Numbered from the stretch's first letter, positions 22,945 to 35,693 are shown. The stretch is 64,000 bases of DNA from Leptodontidium sp. MPI-SDFR-AT-0119 (GCA_020726505.1 JAHLEZ010000029.1:248001-312000); one strand, 5' to 3'. Notes: a model not told the origin generated them from the letters alone. Made by a program: numbers and translations.

Positions 22945-24410
22945 TGCGACTTTTAATCTGCTGTTGTCCAGTAGTAATTTGGGTGGCAAGCTCTAGGTTG
23001 AGAAGCTGTAGGTCGAGGCTTTGGCTTCACTTAGCTATATATCAGTCAGCTCTTGAAAATAGCCTTGTATAGACTGCAGCCACGGTAGGCCCGTTATCGT
23101 ATGATCGCGACTGTTACGACAGGATGGGGACTTCCGTTCACAGTTAGGTCGGGCAGTATTCAACCGACAAGGCCGGGATATGGAGTTTGCCTGAGTGCTT
23201 GTTATTTAGACGCGATTTCTCATGTCCAATCCACCAATGGTGGTTGCAAGCAAATCCACTTACCGCCTACCTTCCGAGCCCGTGGCGTCCCAATCGCTCC
23301 GAGCTGACAGTGCGTTGCAGAGTTAGTCAGCCGTCACAGTTGAACCCAGACCTACCAGCAGCGCTCTCGCCAATCACTTGCCTCCAATCGTGCAGATGGG
23401 GATGTAATCAAAAAGTCTAGACGGGCGTTGCATGCTAGTGCAGACGTTGGACCCCGGATGTGACTGAGCATGGTGCTCAAAAGCGGCTCCAAGCCTGATA
23501 TCAAGCGGTGAAGTTATTCTCAACGTTACAAGCGAGCCTTAAACACTGGGTGCGAGGTAGGTATTGTTTACGTGGATGATGGCCTTTGCATCATATATGA
23601 AAATAGAGGCAAAGGAGTCGTCACGATCAGGGTAACAACTTCTGAACCTCTTGGACTTGGGAAGACAATCGCTCAGGTTGTTGTTTGATAGCTTTTGTGG
23701 CTTGCATCTGCCTGTGAATCCTTCCAAACAGCGCGCCTATCACAATGGCTAGTCTAGGATAGGCGCCCGCCCAGAAGAGGGAGGCAGCAAGGGAGGCAGC
23801 CCCTCATTGGGTCTCTCACGGCGTTATCTCCTGAATTTTACCTCATAATTGGACAAGGAAGGCTTGTTTCTTGTCCGATTATGGAAGTCGTATGCAATCC
23901 ACGTCTAAGCTCCGATCCTGGGACGTTGACGTCGACGTTCGTGGTCCAGCCCCTATCAGGCTAAATGCGCAGCCCACAGAGAAGTCCACTGCATTTCAAA
24001 CAGCTATCGCATTCTCGGGTTGCTCCACTTTCGAGATTGGCTTTCTTTGTATGAAATACTCAGTGGCAGTTGCACCTTCCAACAAGCTATCGGATACGAT
24101 AATACTGTATGAGCGACTCGTCGAGCCCGCAGTCCGGGAGTAGTGGGGGTGAAGGTGAAGGAGGGGGAGGGGCTATCCACATGGGCACGCAGCTCGAATG
24201 GATGCAGAGTGAAGCCGTGCCAGACATCCACGGTAAATAGGTTTACCAAGACCCTCCCTAACTCTTTCAACATAAGGCTTGACTAAGCTTTCTCCGACTA
24301 GTCAACTCAACTGGCTCTCAACGGGAGGTGGTACGTACAGCCCAAGCCGCCAATCCATTTAAGTGTTTTTTTTTTGGATACAGTGCAGTCTGACATCGAG
24401 CCATATTCAG
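22945..24410. other. intergenic, with a possible first exon of the next gene
   Basis: An ATG at 24109 opens a Ser/Gly/Glu-rich frame ending at a GTAAAT donor near 24236, but its phase does not fit the exon at 24411, so I left it out of the gene. Otherwise nothing recognised. An 11-T run lies near 24365-24375. Confidence 0.4.
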
Positions 24411-26250
24411 GACCTCCACTTTGTGACAGAAACTGGCGTTGCAAGACCTAGGGGTACTTTCCGGGACCTTAGTACGTGGACTATTCTCCATATTATATCC
24501 AGCCATCCTGGCAGCAGTAGATTGCGGCGTGCGAGCCGCTTTCAGTCTGATCTATGCGCCATTTTCGCCACCCACCTCATCGTCCTCGAACAACGGTCCA
24601 CAGTACATACTGATATCCCAATCATACAGTTCGATCTCAAGCACGACGTAAACTGCGTCATCTACCCGGCCCGTCCAAACGAGCCAGACTAAAACCTCCC
24701 GACGGTGACAAGCATGCAAAGACTTTGCAGCAAGTTAATGTCGCCAAATCCTCCAATGTGGTTGCTCCTCTCGTCCGTTGTCCTGAAGACAACTCCCATG
24801 ATCCTTTTGACTCCATGGTCATTGGAAAGCGGGGCAGGACGCACTTCTACATCAAACATTGTGAGTTGACTCTCATTCGACAACCATATCATGCCTCTCT
24901 TTTGCAATTGGGGCACATTGCTGACTGTTGAATGCAAGACTACATCACCTTCAAACACACATACCCCAGCGATATCATGACTAACAAGGCAAAAAAGGAT
25001 ATTGCAATGAGACATGCCATGACCGATCCGTCCTTTCTTCATGCCACTCTTTTCCACTCGGCCTTGAATCTATGCAGGTTACGAGGTACAACATTTAGTC
25101 GGGATGTTTACTACCACCATGGAGAGTCGATACGTATCATAAACCGACGGCTGAGCGATCCTAAATTCTGGAAGGTGTCAGATGTAACCCTCTTGACAGT
25201 CGCTTGCTTGCTTCACTTTGAGGTATGTTGTCCACCCTGCCATTTATTCCCAGCTAAACTCATCGGGCAGATCCTTGCTGACTTTGCATTCAATGGCGTC
25301 CGAGCCGGGCTTGAGACACATGAAGCTAAAATTCACTTTGACGGCTTGCAAGCCATGGTCAATGGGAGAGGTGGACTCGAGAAAATATCTAAGGAGTTCC
25401 CCAGCGGCAAAAGCGCCACAACGTTTATTGCATGGTATATCTTTTATCCGTTCCATCACTTTAGATACCAACTAAGAAACGTAGGACTGACACGTGTGTT
25501 TCCATTGCGTTGAACATTAGACCTCGATTTGAGCTGGTGCAGAGTGAGAGGGAGACAGGAGACGATGATTGGACCCCGTATAGTACATTGGCTCGACGCT
25601 ACCAATCCAAATTATACAACCTCACTGGCCAAAAAGAGTTGAGTGAAGAGACTATACACGTCTATTCAGCGTTGAAGAATATCACACCGTTGTCAGAAAG
25701 AGAGGCACTGAACATGATCGGAGACGGGGATGCCACAGCCGTATTTCAGTACAAAGGCCAGCTGGAGAGACTAGAACGTCGAAGCTTAGCTCTTGTCTTG
25801 TCAGCTTCCGAGTCCCCAAATCAGAGCCTCCTCATCTATCAACTGTTCGGCAATGCAGCGATGATCCACGCCCTACTCTTCATGCGGGAGTCACCCGCGA
25901 GTATTCCCTTGGCCAGATTGCTCTCAGAACGTATACGAAAGACTCTCGATGCTGTCGATCTACAAAGCTACTTACTGCAATACCCTGAAATGGTTCTTTG
26001 GATCCTGATCATGGGTGGGCTCGGAGCGATGGGTACACAGACCCAACAGAACTTCGCCACTATACTCGCTGAATCCTGCCTTGCGTTAGGGCTCGTTGGT
26101 GTCAGTGAAATTGCCTTCATGGTGGAGGATTTTCTTTGGTGTGATATGTACTGCAGCCCTACGACAATGGCGTTTTGGAACGCCGTGGCCATCGAGCAAG
26201 CTAGTGGGACACAGAGAACAGTGGTCGATAGGACACAGAAACCGATTTGA
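24411..26250 (+). CDS. tachykinin-family / Fungal_trans_2-like regulator, 5' end unresolved
   Basis: Exons supported by phase: 24411-24471, 24630-24860, 24939-25222, 25271-25434 and 25485-26250 (502 codons including stop). The N-terminal start exon is not placed. The protein shows the short N-terminal block LHFVTETG...RSQARRKLR that marks the fungal tachykinin-family proteins. A Fungal_trans_2-like helical region follows, with FHSALNLCRLRG, the hallmark HFDGLQAMVNGRGGLEKI and FIAW-TDTCVSIALNIRPRFEL across an intron. There is no Zn2Cys6 cluster, as usual for this group. Role is probably regulatory, target unknown. A same-strand relative follows at 28671. No internal stop was needed. The 159-nt second intron is longer than the rest. 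Confidence 0.7.
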
Positions 26251-28670
26251 TGGGAACTTTCAAAAGTGTCAAGCAAAAACAAGGCGTTTGGCGTCGCCAC
26301 TATTGTCATTTTACTTCCTAGCGTACATGTAAATGCGCCAATTCTTTAACAAAGCCACATGAAGCTTAAATTCCTTATTCTCACGTTCATGCAAGCCTCC
26401 CTCGCTCGGGATCCAATCCCGTACCAACTTCGGATTAGAGCTATGCCACTGTGACGAGGTATATACCCCTCATGAACATTCTTCGTTCAACAATTCGTTC
26501 ATCTCTCCCTCGGTACTCTGCGGAATTTGCACATACGAAGGTTGCAGGACAAGTCACCACACCTCTCTCATGGTATTCTCTTATTGATGTCGATCTCCCA
26601 CCCGCACCCGCACCCACACCCGCTGTCAGCATGCCGTATCACATCAAATGCGGCCAAGAAACAAGCCGGAGATATTTCACGAGGAAGTTGGACGAATGGA
26701 AGGCGTAATATACTTGCTGTGGCTCACCTCACATTTTTGGCTATCTTACCTCCCCACTTTCAAACACAAGCTGACCTCCCTCATTTGCAATTATCATAAC
26801 GTTTCTGGAACTTATTCTTATAGAATTTTGGGATGAAGGGCAGCTCCGCCGCTATAAATGTATTTCCAAAGTTCCCAACCGTTCGTGTGAAATTGTCTAC
26901 GCACATCATAGATTGTTCTTACTTTCCTGCTAACATCTTTTAATAGAAAAGATACTTTCGAGAAACAGTACTTGACCTCACAAACGCAAACGCAATCAAA
27001 GCCCAGTGAATCCCCTCAACAGATAATGTCATCACCGATTCGAACTCTCTAACGCATACGAGCGTCATGGGATGTATGTGTGGCTTGCATTGAAGGAATG
27101 ACTTGCAGGTAAATGCTTCATTCGGAACATTGACTGCCCATGCCTGCTTACTGTAGGGGCGTGTGTGTTGAAATTCCGATTGGATAATTGGACAACAAGC
27201 GTTCGGAAGGAGAAGCTCCATTTGGTAGGTGCTCTTCTTGGATTTGATAGGCTTACAGGGTGGTTTTTGACTCGAAGCTGTATGCTGAGTCAGATTCAAA
27301 ATGATGGCTCTGAAGACCCTCCTGGAGTAAGCGGCCTCCACATTTGCCACTATTTGTGATTTTTTTTTTATAAATTATTGAGAGGTCATCACAGAGGGCT
27401 GTTGCGATATGCATACTTCCCACTTTAGTGAAAATCGACGAAGTTGTGTTTTGCATGAACGGTTACACTTATGAGTAGTAAGCAACTTAAACAACTTTCA
27501 TATTTACAATTACGACGACATGACTATCACTAATCGTAATCAGAAAACACACATAAACTCCGATCCTCAGAAACAGAGCTTCCGGCTTCGCCACAGTTCC
27601 AGTAGCATTTGGTGGACAATTAGTTCGAAGAGAGGAGAAAGAAATACCTCATTCCTCAAGCAATCTCGTGGCCTGAAAGTTGACGGCTGCGGCGACCTTC
27701 AAAGCCCGGTGATCCGGGATCAAGCAAGATTCAATCGACCGTGACAATCGGGACTCGTTCAAAGCCTTTGCTATACCTTTAATTTTCTACTTGTGTTCGT
27801 TCAATCGCTAGCTCTAGAATCGCTTCTTCATCTTCGGGAGAAATAGGGTCTTTACACGTGCACATGCCAGGCCAAGACATGCTCTCAGTCAACATTGTCT
27901 CGCTTGAGCCTCCTCAGGAAACTCACTCAAGTGTGTAGCAGAGCTATGAATCGAGTCTGGTACATTTAAATACTTTATCCTCTGTCGGCCTGAAATGGCT
28001 CCCTAAGGCTTGATCAATTCGGTCAACGCAAGAGGTTGTGAATTTCAAGGGCAGAGCAGAACCGAGAATTTTGTTTACTTTCAAGCTGATATGCATGTTT
28101 GTGTATATCATTCTTTGTCTAGGTCTTGCTTCTCACTCTTTTAAATGCGACGAATTCCAAGTCAACTGCGGGGTCCCTCTTCCAAATACGGGAGCGTTTC
28201 CAGGAAAGATATGAGTTATTGAGGAAGAATGTTTACGAGATATACATGGTATGGTAGCCTTATGCATAGATGCTTCATATATGACTAAATTTCTTTGTTC
28301 GAAGAATTGTTTTCGAGTGCATTGATCATTAGAACTTGGAAATATACTGACCGAAAATCACAGCAGATCTCAGGCATTTGAACGCACTCACCCAGTTGGG
28401 AATTTGTGACACCTGAATTCAAGCCAAGCCTCTTGTAGACTAGAGGTATATATTTCAAAGCAGGTGGCTGAGGTAAGCCAAGCAACTCTTCCTATTCGAC
28501 GACCCCGCGATCCTGCCCTCAACACCCCGCCACACCCCAAAGCTTGATCTAGGCTAGAGCAGGATATGTTTCTTCTGAAAGTAACTTATGATCTCCAGTA
28601 CCAGCAGTGAAGACTTCGTCTCTCAACATATGACCCCTTTTGTCACACGATCTCTTGTGAAACCGCAACC
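26251..28670. other. intergenic between the two tachykinin-family genes
   Basis: No coding frame with motif or splice support. T/A-rich patches near 27360-27375 and 28085-28260. Nothing further recognised. Confidence 0.45.
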
Positions 28671-30662
28671 ATGACGTTCGGAAGTAAGTCTGGACACCTC
28701 GAACACTATCCTATCTAACAAACACTGATTAATGTGTTGTCAGGTTCACCCTTTGTTCAGGGTGACCAACTTGCGGAGCGAACGGGGCTCAAAGAAAACC
28801 AATCTACAAGTCACCGTCTAATACAACAGTCAGGAAAGCCCAAAGCTCAGTTCATCAATATCACTGACTCTTCGTCGCTTGATAAAGCATCCCGTACCCA
28901 GGTCAGAGTGCAGGCTATGCGTGATTATCATCGACGACGAACCGGGAACGCTGATGGCGATATCCAATCAAAGCCCATTCCGCAGAAACCTCTCAGCGCA
29001 AAGGCTCAGACACGGAAGTTCAGACTTGGGGAAGAAAACACCCTTCGACCATGGGTTCCAGTGAAGTCCGAACTAGGATGGCGGCCCTCAGTGTACAAAA
29101 GAGACGCACACAACTCACCAGGAAGAAATGAAACCAGCATCGAACCGAGAAGCTCCAAACCCATCCACGAGGATGATGTTACTATCCGATCAAGGTCATC
29201 CAGAGAGGAAGAAGACAAAGAGTCTCAAGAGAGTGTCAGCACATATCTAGCTAAGGGTTCGATTGACCCATGGCTCTCTACTATCGATTTTATCCTCAAA
29301 ACCTCTAACTTGTACGACTCCCCAGGAGCTGGCCGTCTTGATCCGTTTTCGGCCATGTCTCTGATCATGACCCCTCGCGCTGAGACCCTGATCCATCATT
29401 ATTGTGCGTGATTTGCGGACTGCGGTTGCCCGCTTCATTTCATTTCAATTCATTTGACCCCCCTTTTGACCCCGAAACTGACAGCCACTACAGTCAACGT
29501 GAGCTTGCAGTCAGCATGGCTCATGATGCCCATGAGAAAAACACTCTTCTCACTCGCCATACATGATCCTGCCATGTTCCATTCATTTATGACACACTAT
29601 GCAGCAAAATTCAATGACCAGTCCAAGACCAGCTCATCCAGTGAAAGCTTGTACCATTCGACTATGGCGGCCAAACTAATCAATGAGCGACTGGCTAACC
29701 CATCCGTGGCGCTGACTGACGAAACTATTGCTACGGTAGCAAATATGGCAGCCTACGAAGTAAGTGATTTCATGGTATTTGAATGTTCCTCAGTTGACAT
29801 GCAACATAAGTCTTCGAATGGAACTGCAGCGAGTATGATAGTTCATATGAATGGACTTGAGAGAATGGTAAACATGAGGGGTGGAATTGAACATGGCGGA
29901 TTTCCACTCATCGTTCAACGCATGATTGGATGGTAAGGCTTCTTCCCAGCCTTGGACAACTGCAACTGATGGGTTTGAAGGACGGATTATCACGTTGCAA
30001 CTTCTCTCCTCCAGAAGCCCCGCTTTCCACCATTGAAACTTCCACGGACAGCGCAGCCACGACAAGTTGTGCAACTAAACAGTAGTTTGACAGCCGACCA
30101 CGTTGAGAACACCCCTCCCAGCCTCGAATTCTTGCTCTCAAACGTCCGGCAATTGTCTCAAACACTTAGAATACTTAGACAGCGAGCTACCATGCCCGAT
30201 GAAGACATATGGTACAGCGACAAGATATATTATTTGCAACGGAGTCTCTTTGATATTGCGCACGACTCATCATATCACATGCCTATCGACTCTGTCTCTG
30301 CCCTGGCAGCTCTGATCTATTGTGGCCATTGCCTCCGAGACATTCCGCTCAGTTACGCAGTAACATCTAAAGCAGTGACAAGACTGCAGAGTGCGCTCGA
30401 ATTGTATGAGACGTTCAATCTCTGGATGGGTGATCCTGAACTTACGAAGAAAATGTTCTGGATCCTCGCTTTCGGTGGGATCGCTGCTGAGGGGAAATCA
30501 GAAAGGGCGTGGTTTGTGCAGAAATTCAGATTTTGTTCGTTTGATTTGAATTTGAATACGTGGGAAAGCGCAAGGTTGATATTGGATGGTATCTTGTGGG
30601 AGCCTGGTCTTGATGACGCTGGCATTCGTCTCTTCGAGGATTCAAATAGACAAGGGGAGTAA
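28671..30662 (+). CDS. tachykinin-family / Fungal_trans_2-like regulator
   Basis: Five exons: 28671-28683 (a 13-base first exon, ATG ACG TTC GGA A), 28744-29403, 29485-29759, 29811-29932 and 29981-30662, giving 583 residues with all phases consistent. The acceptor of exon 3 could instead be 29494. N-terminal mark: AQFINITDSSS...RTQVRVQAMRDYHRRR (about residues 43-75). A charged, disordered stretch follows, then a helical Fungal_trans_2-like part with TLIHHY, FHSFMTHYAAKF, IVHMNGLERMVNMRGGIEH and GW-TDYHVATSLLQKPRFPP. The shared order of motifs with the gene at 24411 indicates paralogy. It is probably a nuclear regulator without its own zinc cluster. Function in this family is essentially undescribed. 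Confidence 0.8.
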
Positions 30663-31075
30663 GGTTATGACCAAAAGCAAAGAACGGTCCAAACTCTTGC
30701 CTATGTTTCATCCCTATTTCAAGTGTGGTATTGTGTACTCACAAATTCTATCTCGACTTGTTCGCCAAAATCCTTACTTCCTGACACTAACTAGGATTTT
30801 CATCAGGCTGCCAGCCAGATTTTAGCACCCCTTGCTTATCAAAAGGGGCTCGGCTAATGGATGCTTCTCTCCCATCCTTTCCCAGTCCAGGTAACGGCCG
30901 ATGGACAATCAACTGAAACCTACTGAGAGAAAAGATAAACGCAAGAAGACTTTGGGCTGATCGCCGTGAATGCTACATACTCAAGGAAGAACCAATTTGT
31001 GGTCCAGAACGCGAGTGGGGGGTAATAGCGGGCCAGAGAAAAGAATCAAGAAACAAAACAAGGCTCTTCGTTCAA
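30663..31075. other. convergent spacer, nothing recognised
   Basis: Separates the plus-strand regulator from the minus-strand aldolase. No motif seen. Confidence 0.5.
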
Positions 31076-32032
31076 CTACTCTAGAGTTTTCAGTACCTCT
31101 ACATTTGCTTTCGCCGCAGCAATAACCAGCCCAATATCTAAGTTTCCCAGAATATATATCGCCCCTAGCCTCTTGATTGCATCCGCGCAAATATCTGGCC
31201 TGTTGTACAAACCCGCCAATCCCAACAAAGTGCCCGAGTTCTTACATGCGTTCGCAACCTTCTCCAGCGTTTTTCTGAAGAGGGGATCATCCCACTGCCC
31301 TTGGATGCCTAATTCCAGTGATAGATCGTTTGATCCGATCAGTAACACATCAACACCGGGGACTGCAGCGATCGCGTCAACGTTGGCAATGGCTTCGGCT
31401 GTCTCGATCATGAGAATGACGGTTGATCCCGAGGCATCGAGCAATCTCATGGTGTCACTTGCTGAGGTCGGCTTGTATGCAAAATGAGGCAAGCCCGCGG
31501 TGAGCGAACGTTTGCCGGAGACAAGTTTGGCAACTCCTGGTGCTGGTGCTGGGAATTTACAGATGGCTACTGCAGCCCGAGCCTCTTCTAGATGGCGATG
31601 TCAGTTGACTAACTTCCTCGGTTATTTTAACTTGAGATTTCAAAACTTACCGACTGAGCTGATATGAGGAAATATCACGCCCATTGCTCCGCCATCGAGC
31701 ACACGTTGAACGAACCCGTTTCCGCATTGATGAGGTACCCGGACAAAAGGCGTGATTCCAGACATGATCCCAGCAGCACACAGTTGACTTGCTTGGCTCA
31801 AGGAAAACGAAGAGTGCTCAAGCTCAATGAAAAGAGAATCATATCCAGCATCTTTCGCGATGGACACAATCTCGGTCGTAGGTATGAGCTTGATACCCAG
31901 TGCCTGGTAGTGAGTTTTGTAAGCTAATTGGATTTCCTTCAACGAACTTGATTGATAAAAACTTACTGTGCATATTTTTCCTTTCGCAACGTTGACTTGC
32001 AGATTGTTGACGAGTCCTGTAGATGCCCTCAT
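31076..32032 (-). CDS. HpcH/HpaI-family aldolase
   Basis: Three exons: 32032-31967, 31903-31651 and 31587-31076 (introns 63 nt each), 276 residues with consistent phases. Family signs are YDSLFIELEHSSFSL near residue 48, GGAMGVIFPHISSVEEARAAV (about 93-113) and MIETAEAIANVDAIAAVPGVDVLLIGSNDLSLELG. The last block holds the metal-binding Glu (IET) and Asp (SNDLS) of class II pyruvate aldolases. The family cleaves 4-hydroxy-2-oxo acids to pyruvate and an aldehyde, with Mg or Mn. No targeting signal is visible, so it is probably cytosolic. It heads the set aldolase - transporter - dehydrogenase - two Zn2Cys6 regulators, and its promoter carries a CGG-N7-CCG site 171 bp upstream of the ATG. The substrate cannot be read from sequence. 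Confidence 0.9.
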
Positions 32033-33047
32033 GTTTGTGTTGGGGGGAGAGGCAAGTAGATAGAAAAGGCTTTATCTGGAGTTTTACTGACTGTTGATTG
32101 ATCCTACAAACATTTCCTAAGATGTATTATTATATGTTGCAAAGTTCGCAACTGACATGTTGATGTGGAACTTGGATTCTGAGTATCCTGGCTTATCTGC
32201 CTCGGACAGCCTCCGAAAGTGACGCCCAGCACGCAAGGTGTAAGAGCCCTCAAGCCTACAGGAGGTCAACCGGATATTATTCCCCGTTCAGCAAATGAGC
32301 CGACCTCTGTCACATCTTCAAGCGCATTATTACTTTGGCTGTTTCCATTCCAGTTTCCCGAATTGGCTTTCGGGGTCGCTGTGAACAGGGTCGAGTCTTA
32401 TCGGACCACCCCCGATAGGCATGCTCGCTTGAGTCATGCCCCTCCCATTCCAAGCATGCTTGCTATTTGCTACGATTTTTGCCTCCTCGCAATATCGGAA
32501 CGCTTCCATGCTATGGGTATGTTTTCTAACCGTCCTTTGAATCACCATCAAACACCACAAGAGCATATTGAGTGGGTTGGGTTGGAGTAAGCTCCTTGAA
32601 CACGTGCCAGTGTAGCCGGGTGGAATGAGAACTCCCCAAACACACCCTGTAAGCGAAGGCCTCGAGATTATTAATTCTACAATGTGATACAGGAACATCA
32701 AAGGTATTATACACGCATTAGACCATTTACTCAAGGAATAATAACTGTTGACGCTCTGGGTGCCAAAGGCATCTGGACAAACCCACAGACCGTAACGTAG
32801 GTTGGTAGAACTTGCCAGTGACAGTGAAACCTCGAGACGAAATAACTGCCAAGGGTTCAACGTCCCCTCTAAAATTTACGGTTTATCGTTCTAGGAATAC
32901 GATCTAGATTAGGAATAATCTCTTCAAAAATAACCTTGGACAGACTAGATGCAATGGAAAGATTTGATTGCAAACTCCTAATTACACTACATTCCCAGCT
33001 ATACAGCAGCCTGTCATCGTTTGACCAGTTTCCAAAAACCGTATTGA
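32033..33047. other. aldolase promoter and 3' flank of the transporter
   Basis: Holds the Zn2Cys6-type site at 32203-32215. A 176-codon minus-strand frame (32860-32330) has no motif and is not called as a gene. Confidence 0.5.
32203..32215. promoter_or_regulatory. CGG-N7-CCG site, aldolase promoter
   Basis: CGG ACAGCCT CCG, flanked by T on the left and AA on the right. It shares 14 of 16 positions (TCGG-NN-AGCCTCCGAA) with the site at 34992. Inverted CGG triplets at fixed spacing are the classic Zn2Cys6 dimer target. Confidence 0.5.
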
Positions 33048-34674
33048 TTACAGCGCATATTTTGGGCTGTTTAGCAAGCCACGATCGATCATACGATTAC
33101 GATGGCTGTACAACAATACCAATGCAGTTGTGAGGGATGCGCCCATAAGCAGTAATCCTCCGTTGACCCAATGTCCAGTAGGGTAGCCCTTTGCCTTTTC
33201 GTCTGCGGTATAAATCCAGACTCCTGTAATCTGGCCTGGAGCGCCAAAAGAAATGTTCAATGCAAGTGCGAGTCCCTGAGCAGATGTCGAATGCAAGTTT
33301 GCTGACAGCCAGCCAAGCAGAATGGGGATTGTCGAAAAGGTACCGCAGCAAGCAATGATCAGACAGATATACCTCGGGATGTAAGCAGATGGCGGAAGAG
33401 CTGCAGATGCGATGAATCCACTGGCCCCGACGAGCATAAGGAAGATGGTGGATACTGCTCGTTTGTTGTTCTTATCACACCAATACGATGCGGATATGGT
33501 GACGACAAACGCGGCAGCATCTGGACGAGGAGGTTAGCCAAAATTCGGTAGAAGTGACACTGTGACAGTAGTTACTTACAAGGAGGCACAGTCATGAGCT
33601 GTGCATTGAACGAATCGTAGCCAAGGCCGCTTGTAATCGATGGTGCGAATAGCGACAAACTGGAGAATGGACAGGATTTGCTGAAGTAGATAATGTAATG
33701 CGCATACAGACGCCAATCCATGAGGGTGGCCTTTGCATCTGCCCATGTCATACTTGCTTCTTTACCTTTCGATCCATTGAACTGCATTCGATCGACTGCA
33801 AGTTTGCTCTCCTCGGGGGTTAACCAGTTGGTGGTCTCCGGATAATCTGGGAGGATAAAGAAAATCAAAACACCAAAGAGGATAGACGGGGCACCTTCAA
33901 GGAGGAAAAGCCATCTCCATGCAACCAAGCCCCCCACCCCGTTCATGTGGGAGATTCCGTAGGCAATGAGCCCGCCGAAGGCACCCGCGAGAGTTGCAGT
34001 CGAGTAAATGAATGCAAGACGAATGGAACGTTCATCGGAGCGATACCAGAAGGAGACATAGTACGCAAGCCCTGGGGCGAGACCCGCTTCAAAGATTCCC
34101 AGAACAAATCGTGTGGCTGTGAGACCAGCGTAGCTTGTTACTGATCCGATACACATACTGATTCCTCCCCAGACGACCATGATGAGCGCAAACCATTTGG
34201 AGGGACCGAGAAGCTTGAGAAAGTAGTTGGAGGGAACCTCGAACACTGTGTATGCAATGAGGAAAACCATCAAGGCAATAGTGTACTGGTAGTTGGAAGT
34301 GTTGGTTCGGGATAACAGGTCATCGTCAACCTCCGAGTTCATCACCTTGGCGTTTCCGATATTGGTACGATCGAGATATGCCAGAAGGTACATCATCGAA
34401 CACAGTGGAATCAGACGAAAATCTTGCTTGCGCAAGAGAGCTTTGTTGGCTTTGGTGTGTACTAGCTCATCAAAAAGGTCGACTGCAACGGCAGGCACGG
34501 GAACAAAATTGTCGGGATTCTGGAGAAGAGATGTCAGTATTCCGTACTTCTCTAGGTCTTGAGCAAGATGGATTTTGGATGAGGATGTTGAATCACCTTT
34601 TCGACATCGCCAATAGATGCTGTCTCGAGCTCTTCAACTCTCTTCTTCTCTTCGCTTGGATGGAAAAGCGTCAT
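33048..34674 (-). CDS. MFS transporter, anion:cation symporter (ACS) family
   Basis: Three exons: 34674-34597, 34519-33580 and 33520-33048, 496 residues with consistent phases. The ACS (Dal5/Tna1-like) pattern is clear: a cytosolic N-terminus, then LLRKQDFRLIPLCSMMYLLAYLDRTNIGNAKV, TVFEVPSNYFLKLLGPSKWF, GIFEAGLAPGLAYYVSFWYRSDERSIR, AWRWLFLLEGAPSILFGV and the second bundle ending ALALNISFGAPGQITGVWIYTADEK. Twelve membrane spans can be placed. Family members import organic anions (allantoate, nicotinate, tartrate and similar carboxylates) across the plasma membrane. It lies between an acid-cleaving aldolase and a 2-hydroxyacid dehydrogenase, with which it shares a 1 kb divergent promoter, so import of a hydroxy- or oxo-acid is the likely job (inference). 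Confidence 0.92.
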
Positions 34675-34991
34675 GATGGTGGTTGGATCTTGCGGAAGAC
34701 TGGAATATAGATTGGATTCTGGATGTTAAGGACTGGTGAGGATCGTGAATGATGGAGGCGAAAGACTTGGAAGCCTGGGTTGAGGTGCTACTTTATAGAT
34801 ATGTACGCCATTGAGATATGCTTTTAATCCATTCCCATGGACGCTCTCTTCTCCACAGAGTAAGTTGGCGGTCGGTCTCGACTCCATAATCCAGTGAGTG
34901 GGTGGTTCAGGTCGGGTGTGAAGGCTCGCCAGTCTCCCCAATCCCCTCAACAGAATCTTGCGGGGTCTGGGGAAGTCTCAAGCCACGCTTT

Positions 34992-35004
34992 CGGCGAGCC
35001 TCCG
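34992..35004. promoter_or_regulatory. CGG-N7-CCG site 1, transporter/dehydrogenase promoter
   Basis: CGG CGAGCCT CCG, with the same flanks (T before, AA after) as the aldolase-promoter site. It lies 318 bp upstream of the transporter ATG. Confidence 0.5.
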
Positions 35005-35120
35005 AAGCTCCAAGTCCAGTCAGTGCTGTACGGAATCCGGGGGGGGGGGGAGGTCCCACAATCCCCCTAAATCAAGGGTGGGATGAATGCGAGGCATTGT
35101 AAGACTCCTTATTAGTATGC

Positions 35121-35133
35121 CGGGCGCCTTCCG
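35121..35133. promoter_or_regulatory. CGG-N7-CCG site 2, transporter/dehydrogenase promoter
   Basis: CGG GCGCCTT CCG. Same spacing as the other two sites but a more divergent spacer. It lies 117 bp from site 1. Confidence 0.4.
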
Positions 35134-35693
35134 AGCTCCTGGTTTGAGTTCGGGCACTACACCGAGTACTGTCATTCGAAGTACTTTAGAGTACAGTATC
35201 GCTACTGCACTCCAGGTCGGGAGACCACCGATTCCAAGAGTTAGTTCCCTGATGGCGGCAGACGGTCATCCTATTGAAGTTGGCGCTAGCCTTTCGGACC
35301 CCCTCCCTACCTAAAGTTGACAGTGAGAATTTGGATCGATGCCATGAATGAATGAACATTGCGAGTTTCTGAAGTCTGGAATACAGTATTGTGAAATTCA
35401 GAATACGGCCCCAGCAAACCCCACTTTGCTTCGGAAGGTATCCATCAGGGAGACTTGGTATTCTACACCTTGCCAGACAAACTATTTGGCTGCTGTCAAC
35501 TGCCTTCCTTGCACCGTCTTCAGCTCAACAACAGTCAATTCGATCGGCAGCCAACGACAGTCCGCATATAAATTCATTCTGTTCTACAAGAACATTTCTA
35601 CAAGTCCAACCACACTGCGAGATACCTCTGGCTCGTCATCAAGACTCCCTCTTTTCAATCTTACCTAGAAGCCCAAGGCCAGGACGAGCTATC

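Larger units (their letters stand above)
34675..35693. other. divergent promoter between transporter and dehydrogenase
   Basis: About 1 kb shared upstream region with two CGG-N7-CCG sites (listed), a CGG-N3-CCG at about 35031-35039 next to an 11-12 G run, and the near-palindrome AGTACTTTAGAGTAC (about 35179-35193). The dehydrogenase frame is open upstream to 35391, but I treat that as leader. Confidence 0.5.

Noticed and set aside
24109..24236. Candidate first exon for the tachykinin-family gene
   Set aside because: The donor leaves phase 1, whereas the next exon needs phase 0; no alternative splice repaired it.
32330..32860. 176-codon minus-strand frame between aldolase and transporter
   Set aside because: No motif, and it overlaps the region expected to be the aldolase promoter and transporter 3' flank.
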